From Osmia lignaria lignaria (taxonomy: Eukaryota; Arthropoda; Insecta; Hymenoptera; Megachilidae), in assembly GCF_051020975.1 (NCBI RefSeq), contig NW_027478166.1, forward strand, positions 5,519,501-5,583,500: a stretch of DNA of 64,000 bases. Reading direction: 5' to 3'. The notes under the pieces were generated by a model, which made no database searches, had not been told where the DNA came from, and saw only the letters and a list, made by a program, of their open reading frames with translations. Shown piece by piece: positions 1 to 11,000 of this stretch. How positions within the stretch are numbered: position 1 is the first letter of the stretch; every line of letters starts with the position of its first letter. The position numbers were made by a program, and so were the translations under genes.

Positions 1-1288
1 CGCACCAACATAATAGAGATACAGAAACACCGTGGCCCCTTTCTTTGAGATAACTCTGCACTATTGGGAGCTGCAAATGCCACTTCCAGCTTAGCTGTGC
101 AGAAGAAGAACAACAAGAAGAAGAAATATCTCGAAATATGTCCGTCAGGCCCCTTCCCTTGAGATAAATCTGCAAATATCTCGGAAACGAAGCGAGCTAT
201 GGCAAAATGTTAAGAGACCTTTTTTGTAGAGAATAATGTTTCCTACAATCTACGTTCTATGATATTTTTTGATCAGAAGCGTAGTTTTCGAGATATATCG
301 AGATATTTAAAAGTTCCGAAGGCGCACCAACATAATAGAGATACAGAAACACCGTGGCCCCTTTCTTTGAGATAACTCTGCACTATTGCGACCTACAAAT
401 GCCACTTCCAGCTTAGCTGTGCAGAAGAAGAACAACAAGAAGAAGAAATATCTCGAAATATGTCCGTTAGGCCCCTTCCCTTGAGATAAACCTGCAAATA
501 TCTCGGAAACGAAGCGAGCTATGGCAAAATGTTAAGAGACCTTTTTTGTAGAGAATTAAGTTTCCTACTTTTTATGTTCTATGATATTTTTTGATCAGAT
601 GCGTAGTTCTCGAGATATATCAAGATATTTAAAAGTTCCGAAGCCGCACCAACATAATAGAGATACAGAAACACCGTGGCCCCTTTCTTTGAGATAACTC
701 TGCACTATTGGGAGCTGCAAATGCCACTTCCAGCTTAGCTGTGCAGAAGAAGAACAACAAGAAGAAGAAATATCTCGAAATATGTCCGTCAGGCCCCTTC
801 CCTTGAGATAAATCTGCAAATATCTCGGAAACGAAGCGAGCTATGGCAAAATGTTAAGAGACCTTTTTTGTAGAGAATAATGTTTCCTACAATCTACGTT
901 CTATGATATTTTTTGATCAGAAGCGTAGTTTTCGAGATATATCGAGATATTTAAAAGTTCCGAAGGCGCACCAACATAATAGAGATACAGAAACACCGTG
1001 GCCCCTTTCTTTGAGATAACTCTGCACTATTGCGACCTACAAATGCCACTTCCAGCTTAGCTGTGCAGAAGAAGAACAACAAGAAGAAGAAATATCTCGA
1101 AATATGTCCGTCAGGCCCCTTCCCTTGGGATATATCTGCAAATATCTCGGAAACGAAGCGAGCTATGGCAAAATGTTAAGAGACGTTTTTTGTAGAGAAT
1201 TATGTTTCCTACAATTTATGTTGTATGATATTTTTTGATCAGAAGCGTAGTTTTCGAGATATATCGAGATATTTAAAAGTTCCGAAGC
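1..1288. repeat. 644-bp dimer block at the window start
   Basis: Monomers 1 and 3 (from 1 and 645) share the rare variant TTGGGAGCTGC, and monomers 2 and 4 (from 323 and 967) share TTGCGACCTAC. The block is therefore two copies of a two-monomer unit. The second copy departs near its end (CTTGGGATATATC at about 1125; GACGTTTTTTG and TTGTATGAT further on). The TTGGGAGCTGC monomer occurs once more at about 1675, out of register. Confidence 0.75.
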
Positions 1289-2605
1289 CGCACCAACATA
1301 ATAGAGATACAGAAACACCGTGGCCCCTTTCTTTGAGATAACTGTGTACTAGTGCGAGCCGCAAATGCCACTTCCAGCTTAGCTGTGCAGAAGAAGAACA
1401 ACAAGAAGAAGAAATATCTCGAAATATGTCCGTTAGGCCCCTCCCCTTGAGATAAACCTGCAAATATCTCGGAAACGAAGCGAGCTATGGCAAACTGTTA
1501 AGAGACCTTTTTTGTAGAGAATTAAGTTTCCTACTTTTTATGTTCTATGATATTTTTTGATCAGATGCGTAGTTCTCGAGATATATCAAGATATTTAAAA
1601 GTTCCGAAGCCGCACCAACATAATAGAGATACAGAAACACCGTGGCCCCTTTCTTTGAGATAACTCTGCACTATTGGGAGCTGCAAATGCCACTTCCAGC
1701 TTAGCTGTGCAGAAGAAGAACAACAAGAAGAAGAAATATCTCGAAATATGTCCGTCACGCCCCTTCCCTTGAGATAAATCTGCAAATATCTCGGAAACGA
1801 AGAGAGCTATGGCAAAATGTTAAGACACCTTTTTTGTAGAGAATTAAGTTTCCTACAATTTATGTTCTATGATATTTTTTGATCAGAAGCGTAGTTTTCG
1901 AGATATATCGAGATATTTAAAAGTTCCGAAGCCGCACCAACATAATAGAGATACAGAAACACCGTGGCCCCTTTCTTTGAGATAACTTTGCACTATTGCG
2001 AGCTGTAAATGCCACTTTCAGCTTAGCTGTGCAGAAGAAGAACAACAAGAAGAAGAAATATCTCGAAATATGTCCGTCATGCCCCTTCCCTTGAGATAAA
2101 TCTGCAAATATCTCGGAAACGAAGCGAGCTATGGCAAAATGTTAAGAGACCTTTTTTGTAGAGAATCAAGTTTCCTACTTTTTATGTTCTATGATATTTT
2201 TTGATCAGATGCGTAGTTCTCGAGATATATCAAGATATTTAAAAGTTCCGAAGCCGCACCAAGATAATAGAGATACAGAAACACCGTGGCCCCTTTCTTT
2301 GAGATAACGCTGCACTAGTGCGAGCCGCAAATGCCACTTCCAGCTTAGCTGTGCAGAAGAAGAACAACAAGAAGAAGAAATATCTCGAAATATGTCCGTC
2401 AGGCCCCTTCCCTTGAGATAAATCTGCAAATATCTCGGAAACGAAGCGAGCTATGGCAAAATGTTAGGAGACCTTTTTTGTAGAGAATTAAGTTTCCTAC
2501 TTTTTATGTTCTATGATATTTTTTGATCAGATGCGTAGTTCTCGAGATATATCAAGATATTTAAAAGTTCCGAAGCCGCACCAACATAATAGAGATACAG
2601 AAACA

Positions 2606-2655
2606 CCGTGGCCCCTTTCTTTGAGATAACTCTGCACTAGTGCGAGCCGCAAATG
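2606..2655. repeat. Internal sub-repeat A of the monomer
   Basis: Begins CCGT then GGCCCCTT (2610), followed by TTGAGATAA, TCTGCA, GCGAGC and CAAATG. The first 27 bases from GGCCCC match sub-repeat B at about 24 positions, and the later GCGAGC and CAAATG elements have counterparts in B. This suggests that the present monomer arose by duplication within a shorter ancestral unit. Inferred from sequence similarity alone. Confidence 0.75.
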
Positions 2656-2662
2656 CCACTTC

Positions 2663-2673
2663 CAGCTTAGCTG
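2663..2673. repeat. Short near-palindrome CAGCT-T-AGCTG
   Basis: Five-base arms around a single T form a perfect inverted repeat in most monomers. Two variant classes break it: AGCTTAGCGG (around 19090 and 23600, for example) and CGAGCTTAGC (b-type monomers such as near 37755). The recurrent disruption suggests it is not under strict constraint. Confidence 0.5.
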
Positions 2674-2676
2674 TGC

Positions 2677-2702
2677 AGAAGAAGAACAACAAGAAGAAGA
2701 AA
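2677..2702. repeat. GAA-rich purine tract in each monomer
   Basis: A 26-base tract of AGAAGAAGAAC, AAC and AAGAAGAAGAAA, microsatellite-like but interrupted by two AAC triplets. Single-base variants are common across the window (GAATAAG, GTACAAC, CAACAAC, GAACAGC, GAGGAAC, GAAGGAG), but I saw no copy with a gained or lost triplet. Possible roles in triplex formation or chromatin are speculative. Confidence 0.8.
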
Positions 2703-2717
2703 TATCTCGAAATATGT

Positions 2718-2785
2718 CCGTTAGGCCCCTTCCCTTGAGATAAACCTGCAAATATCTCGGAAACGAAGCGAGCTATGGCAAAATG
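2718..2785. repeat. Internal sub-repeat B of the monomer
   Basis: Second copy of the CCGT..GGCCCCTT module, with GGCCCC at 2724, exactly 114 bp after that of copy A. It carries an additional segment around 2755-2767 (ATCTCGGAAACGA) that A lacks, then resumes the shared pattern as GCGAGCTA and CAAAATG. In the right half of the window, e- and f-type monomers replace this end with a linked set of changes: GAGCTAAATC, GATGCCAGC and TATGGGAAAATG. Confidence 0.75.
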
Positions 2786-2788
2786 TTA

Positions 2789-4653
2789 AGAGACCTTTTT
2801 TGTAGAGAATTAAGTTTCCTACTTTTTATGTTCTATGATATTTTTTGATCAGATGCGTAGTTCTCGAGATATATCAAGATATTTAAAAGTTCCGAAGCCG
2901 CACCAACATAATAGAGATACAGAAACACCGTGGCCCCTTTCTTTGAGATAACTCTGCACTAGTGCGAGCCGCAAATGCCACTTCCAGCTTAGCTGTGCAG
3001 AAGAAGAACAACAAGAAGAAGAAATATCTCGAAATATGTCCGTCAGGCCCCTTCCCTTGAGATAAATCTGCAAATATCTCGGAAACGAAGCGAGCTATGG
3101 CAAAATGTTAAGAGACCGTTTTTGTAGAGAAGTAAGTTTCCTACTTTTTATGTTCTATGATATTTTTTGATCAGATGCGTAGTTCTCGAGATATATCAAG
3201 ATATTTAAAAGTTCCGAAGCCGCACCAACATAATAGAGATACAGAAACACCGTGGCCCCTTTCTTTGAGATAACTCTGCACTATTGCGAGCTGCAAATGC
3301 CACTTCCAGGTTAGCTGTGCAGAAGAAGAACAACAAGAATAAGAAATATCTCGAAATATGTCCGTCAGGCCCCTTCCCTTGAGATAAATCTGCAAATATC
3401 TCGGAAACGAAGAGAGCTATGGCAAAATGTTGAGAGACCTTTTTTGTAGAGAATTAAGTTTCCTACTATTTATGTTCTATGATATTTTTTGATCAGATGC
3501 GTAGTTCTCGAGATATATCAAGATATTTAAAAGTTCCGAAGCCGCACCAAGATAATAGAGATACAGAAACACCGTGGCCCCTTTCTTTGAGATAACTCTG
3601 CACTAGTGCGAGCCGCAAATGCCACTTCCAGCTTAGCTGTGCAGAAGAAGAACAACAAGAAGAAGAAATATCTCGAAATATGTCCGTTAGGCCCCTTCCC
3701 TTGAGATAAACCTGCAAATATCTCGGAAACGAAGAGAGCTATGGCAAAATGTTGAGAGACCTTTTTTGTAGAGAATTAAGTTTCCTACTTTTTATGTTCT
3801 ATGATATTTTTTGATCAGATGCGTAGTTCTCGAGATATATCAAGATATTTAAAAGTTCCGAAGCCGCACCAACATAATAGAGATACAGAAACACCGTGGC
3901 CCCTTTCTTTGAGATAACTCTGCACTAGTGCGAGCCGCAAATGCCACTTCCAGCTTAGCTGTGCAGAAGAAGAACAACAAGAAGAAGAAATATCTCGAAA
4001 TATGTCCGTCAGGCCCCTTCCCTTGAGATAAATCTGCAAATATCTCGGAAACGAAGCGAGCTATGGCAAAATGTTAAGAGACCGTTTTTGTAGAGAATTA
4101 AGTTTCCTACTTTTTATGTTCTATGATATTTTTTGATCAGATGCGTAGTTCTCGAGATATATCAAGATATTTAAAAGTTCCGAAGCCGCACCAACATAAT
4201 AGAGATACAGAAACACCGTGGCCCCTTTCTTTGAGATAACTCTGCACTATTGCGAGCTGCAAATGCCACTTCCAGGTTAGCTGTGCAGAAGAAGAACAAC
4301 AAGAATAAGAAATATCTCGAAATATGTCCGTCAGGCCCCTTCCCTTGAGATAAATCTGCAAATATCTCGGAAACGAAGAGAGCTATGGCAAAATGTTGAG
4401 AGACCTGTTTTGTAGAGAATTAAGTTTCCTACTATTTATGTTCTATGATATTTTTTGATCAGATGCGTAGTTCTCGAGATATATCAAGATATTTAAAAGT
4501 TCCGAAGCCGCACCAAGATAATAGAGATACAGAAACACCGTGGCCCCTTTCTTTGAGATAACTCTGCACTAGTGCGAGCCGCAAATGCCACTTCCAGCTT
4601 AGCTGTGCAGAAGAAGAACAACAAGAAGAAGAAATATCTCGAAATATGTCCGT
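2789..4653. repeat. 966-bp trimer repeat, two copies
   Basis: Bases 2789-3687 recur at 3755-4653, an offset of 966 bp or three monomers. Diagnostic shared variants are CCAGGTTAGC with GAATAAG (about 3306 and 4272) and CCAAGATAATAG (about 3547 and 4513). The first copy has its own change, GAAGTAAG near 3130. The match ends at 3688 (T) versus 4654 (C) and begins after 2788 (A) versus 3754 (G). Confidence 0.75.
2796..2846. other. T-tract cluster with bulged stem-loop
   Basis: Three T-tracts lie at 2796-2801, 2823-2827 and 2841-2846. Between the first two, GTAG-a-GAA (2802-2809) pairs with TTCCTAC (2816-2822) around a six-base loop, leaving one bulged A. In the alternative haplotype ending CTACAATTT (for example near 1215 and 7650) the pairing extends two bases further, to TTGTAG/CTACAA. 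The tracts are spaced unevenly, so intrinsic DNA curvature is only possible. The hairpin is visible in sequence; any function is inference. Confidence 0.45.
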
Positions 4654-5474
4654 CAGGCCCCTTCCCTTGAGATAAATCTGCAAATATCTCGGAAACGAAG
4701 AGAGCTATGGCAAAATGTTGAGAGACCTTTTTTGTAGAGAATTAAGTTTCCTACTATTTATGTTCTATGATATTTTTTGATCAGATGCGTAGTTCTCGAG
4801 ATATATCAAGATATTTAAAAGTTCCGAAGCCGCACCAAGATAATAGAGATACAGAAACACCGTGGCCCCTTTCTTTGAGATAACTCTGCACTAGTGCGAG
4901 CCGCAAATGCCACTTCCAGCTTAGCTGTGCAGAAGAAGAACAACAAGAAGAAGAAATATCTCGAAATATGTCCGTCAGGCCCCTTGCCTTGAGATAAATC
5001 TGCAAATATCTCGGAAACGAAGCGAGCTATGGCAAAATGTTAAGAGACCGTTTTTGTAGAGAATTAAGTTTCCTACTTTTTATGTTCTATGATATTTTTT
5101 GATCAGAAGCGTAGTTTTCGAGATATATCGAGATATTTAAAAGTTCCGAAGCCGCACCAACATAATAGAGATACAGAAACACCGTGGCCCCTTTCTTTGA
5201 GATAACTGTGCACTAGTGCGAGCCGCAAATGCCACTTCCAGCTTAGCTGTGCAGAAGAAGAACAACAAGAAGAAGAAATATCTCGAAATATGTCCGTCAG
5301 GCCCCTTCCCTTGAGATAAATCTGCAAATATCTCGGAAACGAAGCGAGCTATGGCAAAATGTTAAGAGACCGTTTTTGTAGAGAATTAAGTTTCCTACTT
5401 TTTATGTTCTATGATATTTTTTGATCAGATGCGTAGTTCTCGAGATATATCAAGATATTTAAAAGTTCCGAAGC
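4654..5474. repeat. Satellite monomers bridging to the anchored region
   Basis: About two and a half monomers. One carries CTTGCCTTGAG (about 4984), a variant that recurs near 14323 and is common between 19 and 33 kb. The monomer boundary at 5475 begins the first anchor pair. No gene or insertion is seen. Confidence 0.65.
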
Positions 5475-8050
5475 CGCACCAACATAATAGAGATACAGAA
5501 ACACCGTGGCCCCTTTCTTTGAGATAACTCTGCACTATTGCGAGCTGCAAATGCCACTTCCAGCTTAGCTGTGCAGAAGAAGAACAACAAGAATAAGAAA
5601 TATCTCGAAATATGTCCGTCAGGCCCCTTCCCTTGAGATAAATCTGCAAATATCTCGGAAACGAAGAGAGCTATGGCAAAATGTTAAGAGACCTTTTCTG
5701 TAGAGAATTAAGTTTCCTACTTTTTATGTTCTATGATATTTTTTGATGAGATGCGTAGTTCTCGAGATATATCAAGATATTTAAAAGTTCCGAAGCCGCA
5801 CCAACATAATAGAGATACAGAAACACCGTGGCCCCCTTCTTTGAGATAACTCTGCACTATTGCGAGCTGCAAATGCCACTTCCAGCTTAGCTGTGCAGAA
5901 GAAGAACAACAAGAAGAAGAAATATCTCGAAATATGTCCGTCATGCCCCTTCCCTTGAGATAAATCTGCAAATATCTCGGAAACGAAGCGAGCTATGGCA
6001 AAATGTTAAGAGACCTTTTTTGTAGAGAATTAAGTTTCCTACTTTTTATGTTCTATCATATTTTTTGATCAGATGCGTAGTTCTCGAGATATATCAAGAT
6101 ATTTAAAAGTTCCGAAGCCGCACCAACATAATAGAGATACAGAAAAACCGTGGCCCCTTTCTTTGAGATAACGCTGCACTAGTGCGAGCCGCAAATGCCA
6201 CTTCCAGCTTAGCTGTGCAGAAGAAGAACAACAAGAAGAAGAAATATCTCGAAATATGTCCGTCAGGCCCCTTCCCTTGAGATAAATCTGCAAATATCTC
6301 GGAAACGAAGCGAGTTATGGCAAAATGATAAGAGACCGTTTTTGTAGAGAATTAAGTTTCCTACTTTTTATGTTCTATGATATTTTTTGATCAGATACGT
6401 AGTTCTCGAGATATATCAAGATAGTTAAAAGTTCCGAAGCCGCACCAACATAATAGAGATACAGAAACACCGTGGCCCCTTTCTTTGAGATAATTCTGCA
6501 CTATTGCGAGCTGCAAATGCCACTTCCAGCTTAGCTGTGCAGAAGAAGAACAACAAGAATAAGAAATATCTCGAAATATGTCCGTCAGGCCCCTTCCCTT
6601 GAGATAAATCTTCAAATATCTCGGAAACGAAGAGAGCTATGGCAAAATGTTGAGAGACCTTTTTTGTAGAGAATTAAGTTTCCTACTATTTATGTTCTAT
6701 GATATTTTTTGATCAGATGCGTAGTTCTCGAGATATATCAAGATATTTAAAAGTTCCGAAGCCGCACCAACATAATAGAGATACAGAAACACCGTGGCCC
6801 CTTTCTTTGAGATAACTCTGCACTAGTGCGAGCCGCAAATGCCACTTCCAGCTTAGCTGTGCAGAAGAAGAACAACAAGAAGAAGAAATATCTCGAAATA
6901 TGTCCGTCAGGCCCCTTCCCTTGAGATAAATCTGCAAATATCTCGGAAACGAAGCGAGCTATGGCAAAATGTTAAGAGACCTTATTTGTAGAGAATTATG
7001 TTTCCTACAATTTATGTTCTATGATATTTTTTGATCAGAAGCGTAGTTTTCGAGATATATCGAGATATTTAATAGTTCCGAAGCCGCACCCACATAATAG
7101 AGATACAGAAACACCGTGGCCCCTTTCTTTGAGATAACTGTGCACTAGTGCGAGCCGCAAATGCCACTTCCAGCTTAGCTGTGCAGAAGAAGAACAACAA
7201 GAAGAAGAAATATCTCGAAATATGTCCGTCAGGCCCCTTCCCTTGAGATAAATCTGCAAATATCTCGGAAACGAAGAGAGCTATGGCAAAATGTTAAGAG
7301 ACCTTTTCTGTAGAGAATATAGTTTCCTACTTTTTATGTTCTATGATATTTTTTGATCAGATGCGTAGTTCTCGAGATATATCAAGATATTTAAAAGTTC
7401 CGAAGCCGCACCAACATAATAGAGATACAGAAGCACCGTGGCCCCCTTCTTTGAGATAACTCTGCACTATTGCGAGCTGCAAATGCCACTTCCAGCTTAG
7501 CTGTGCAGAAGAAGAACAACAAGAAGAAGAAATATCTCGAAATATGTCCGTCAGGCCCCTTCCCTTGAGATATATCTGCAAATATCTCGGAAACGAAGCG
7601 AGCTATGGCAAAATCTTAGGAGAACTTTTTTGTAGAGAATTATGTTTCCTACAATTTATGTTCTATGATATTTTTTGATCAGAAGCGTAGTTTTCGAGAT
7701 ATATCGAGATATTTAAAAGTTCCGAAGCCGCACCAACATAATAGAGATACAGAAACACCGTGGCCCCTTTCTTTGAGATAACTGTGCACTAGTGCGAGCC
7801 GCAAATGCCACTTCCAGCTTAGCTGTGCAGAAGAAGAACAACAAGAAGAAGAAATATCTCGAAATATGTCCGTCAGGCCCCTTCCCTTGAGATAAATCTG
7901 CAAATATCTCGGAAACGAAGCGAGCTATGGCAAAATGTTAAGAGACCGTTTTTGTAGAGAATTAAGTTTCCTACTTTTTATCTTCTATGATATTTTTTGA
8001 TCAGATGCGTAGTTCTCGAGATATATCAAGATATTTAAAAGTTCCGAAGC
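5475..8050. repeat. 8-monomer higher-order unit, copy 1 (2576 bp)
   Basis: Begins with the anchor pair (GAATAAG monomer, then the monomer preceded by TGATGAG at 5745). Bases 5085-7303 match 7661-9879 at an offset of exactly 2576 bp, eight monomers, sharing GTGGCCCCCTTC, TCTATCATA and GATAGTTAAAAG. Differences noted by eye include TACAGAAAAACC (about 6142), CGAGTTATGG (about 6313) and TTTAATAGTTCC (about 7073) in this copy. Copy 1 changes at about 7304, where GAATATAG replaces the GAATTATG of the second copy. Confidence 0.8.
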
Positions 8051-11000
8051 CGCACCAACATAATAGAGATACAGAAACACCGTGGCCCCTTTCTTTGAGA
8101 TAACTCTGCACTATTGCGAGCTGCAAATGCCACTTCCAGCTTAGCTGTGCAGAAGAAGAACAACAAGAATAAGAAATATCTCGAAATATGTCCGTCAGGC
8201 CCCTTCCCTTGAGATAAATCTGCAAATATCTCGGAAACGAAGAGAGCTATGGCAAAATGTTAAGAGACCTTTTCTGTAGAGAATTAAGTTTCCTACTTTT
8301 TATGTTCTATGATATTTTTTGATGAGATGCGTAGTTCTCGAGATATATCAAGATATTTAAAAGTTCCGAAGCCGCACCAACATAATAGAGATACAGAAAC
8401 ACCGTGGCCCCCTTCTTTGAGATAACTCTGCACTATTGCGAGCTGCAAATGCCACTTCCAGCTTAGCTGTGCAGAAGAAGAACAACAAGAAGAAGAAATA
8501 TCTCGAAATATGTCCGTCATGCCCCTTCCCTTGAGATAAATCTGCAAATATCTCGGAAACGAAGCGAGCTATGGCAAAATGTTAAGAGACCTTTTTTGTA
8601 GAGAATTAAGTTTCCTACTTTTTATGTTCTATCATATTTTTTGATCAGATGCGTAGTTCTCGAGATATATCAAGATATTTAAAAGTTCCGAAGGCGCACC
8701 AACATAATAGAGATACAGAAACACCGTGGCCCCTTTCTTTGAGATAACGCTGCACTAGTGCGAGCCGCAAATGCCACTTCCAGCTTAGCTGTGCAGAAGA
8801 AGAACAACAAGAAGAAGAAATATCTCGAAATATGTCCGTCAGGCCCCTTCCCTTGAGATAAATCTGCAAATATCTCGGAAACGAAGCGAGCTATGGCAAA
8901 ATGATAAGAGACCGTTTTTGTAGAGAATTAAGTTTCCTACTTTTTATGTTCTATGATATTTTTTGATCAGATGCGTAGTTCTCGAGATATATCAAGATAG
9001 TTAAAAGTTCCGAAGCCGCACCAACATAATAGAGATACAGAAACACCGTGGCCCCTTTCTTTGAGATAATTCTGCACTATTGTGAGCTGCAAATGCCACT
9101 TCCAGCTTAGCTGTGCAGAAGAAGAACAACAAGAATAAGAAATATCTCGAAATATGTCCGTCAGGCCCCTTCCCTTGAGATAAATCTGCAAATATCTCGG
9201 AAACGAAGAGAGCTATGGCAAAATGTTGAGAGACCTTTTTTGTAGAGAATTAAGTTTCCTACTATTTATGTTCTATGATATTTTTTGATCAGATGCGTAG
9301 TTCTCGAGATATATCAAGATATTTAAAAGTTCCGAAGCCGCACCAACATAATAGAGATACAGAAACACCGTGGCCCCTTTCTTTGAGATAACTCTGCACT
9401 AGTGCGAGCCGCAAATGCCACTTCCAGCTTAGCTGTGCAGAAGAAGAACAACAAGAAGAAGAAATATCTCGAAATATGTCCGTCAGGCCCCTTCCCTTGA
9501 GATAAATCTGCAAATATCTCGGAAACGAAGCGAGCTATGGCAAAATGTTAAGAGACCTTATTTGTAGAGAATTATGTTTCCTACAATTTATGTTCTATGA
9601 TATTTTTTGATCAGAAGCGTAGTTTTCGAGATATATCGAGATATTTAAAAGTTCCGAAGCCGCACCCACATAATAGAGATACAGAAACACCGTGGCCCCT
9701 TTCTTTGAGATAACTGTGCACTAGTGCGAGCCGCAAATGCCACTTCCAGCTTAGCTGTGCAGAAGAAGAACAACAAGAAGAAGAAATATCTCGAAATATG
9801 TCCGTCAGGCCCCTTCCCTTGAGATAAATCTGCAAATATCTCGGAAACGAAGAGAGCTATGGCAAAATGTTAAGAGACCTTTTTTGTAGAGAATTATGTT
9901 TCCTACAATTTATGTTCTATGATATTTTTTGATCAGAAGCGTAGTTTTCGAGATATATCGAGATATTTAAAAGTTCCGAAGCCGCACCAACATAATAGAG
10001 ATACAGAAACACCGTGGCCCCTTTCTTTGAGATAACTCTGCACTAGTGCGAGCCGCAAATGCCACTTCCAGCTTAGCTGTGCAGAAGAAGAACAACAAGA
10101 AGAAGAAATATCTCGAAATATGTCCGTTAGGCCCCTTCCCTTGAGATAAACCTGCAAATATCTCGGAAACGAAGCGAGCTATGGCAAAATGTTAAGAGAC
10201 CTTTTTTGTAGAGAATTAAGTTTCCTACTTTTTATGTTCTATGATATTTTTTGATCAGATGCGTAGTTTTCGAGATATATCGAGATATTTAAAAGTTCCG
10301 AAGCCGCACCAACATAATAGAGATACAGAAACACCGTGGCCCCTTTCTTTGAGATAACTGTGCACTAGTGCGAGCCGCAAATGCCACTTCCAGCTTAGCT
10401 GTGCAGAAGAAGAACAACAAGAAGAAGAAATATCTCGAAATATGTCCGTCAGGCCCCTTCCCTTGAGATAAATCTGCAAATATCTCGGAAACGAAGCGAG
10501 CTATGGCAAAATGATAAGAGACCATTTTTGTAGAGAATTAAGTTTCCTACTTTTTATGTTCTATGATATTTTTTGATCAGATACGTAGTTCTCGAGATAT
10601 ATCAAGATAGTTAAAAGTTCCGAAGCCGCACCAACATAATAGAGATACAGAAACACCGTGGCCCCTTTCTTTGAGATAATTCTGCACTATTGCGAGCTGC
10701 AAATGCCACTTCCAGCTTAGCTGTGCAGAAGAAGAACAACAAGAATAAGAAATATCTCGAAATATGTCCGTCAGGCCCCTTCCCTTGAGATAAATCTGCA
10801 AATATCTCGGAAACGAAGAGAGCTATGGCAAAATGTTGAGAGACCTTTTTTGTAGAGAATTAAGTTTCCTACTATTTATGTTCTATGATATTTTTTGATC
10901 AGATGCGTAGTTCTCGAGATATATCAAGATATTTAAAAGTTCCGAAGCCGCACCAACATAATAGAGATACAGAAACACCGTGGCCCCTTTCTTTGAGATA

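Larger units (their letters stand above)
1289..2788. repeat. Satellite monomers without clear higher-order period
   Basis: About four and a half monomers mixing the two main alleles of the mid-unit (CTAGTGCGAGCCGC and CTATTGCGAGCTGC) and both tail haplotypes. The monomer from 1933 has GAGCTGTAAATGCC and a TTTCAGC variant that reappears at about 18108, 22298 and 26804, tying this region to the 14-monomer repeat further right. No gene or insertion is seen. Confidence 0.7.
2577..2898. repeat. Reference satellite monomer
   Basis: This copy is close to the consensus of the left half and is used to describe the unit. In order it contains sub-repeat A (2606-2655), a short near-palindrome (2663-2673), a GAA-rich tract (2677-2702), sub-repeat B (2718-2785), three T-tracts with a bulged stem-loop (2796-2846), a TGATCA site (2846-2851), a CTCGAG site (2863-2868) and a tail rich in GATAT. 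Base composition is about 39% GC by hand count, with 11 CpG sites. A minus-strand frame without a stop (2527-2751) crosses from the preceding monomer into this one; its first codon is TTG and no ATG lies in it, so it is not called as a gene. Because 322 is not a multiple of 3, no frame reads through successive monomers. Confidence 0.93.

Noticed and set aside
2796..2801. T-run as a transcription terminator
   Set aside because: It would occur about 199 times with no gene upstream, and the nearby hairpin follows rather than precedes the T-run on the plus strand.
2846..2868. TGATCA and CTCGAG palindromes as possible operators or attachment sites
   Set aside because: They are ordinary parts of the monomer; TGATCA is lost in anchor monomers and CTCGAG in the alternative tail haplotype, so no conserved site function is supported.
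10289..10525. Minus-strand 78-codon frame in another phase
   Set aside because: Created by single-base variants near 10511-10526 in one monomer only; no counterpart in the others.
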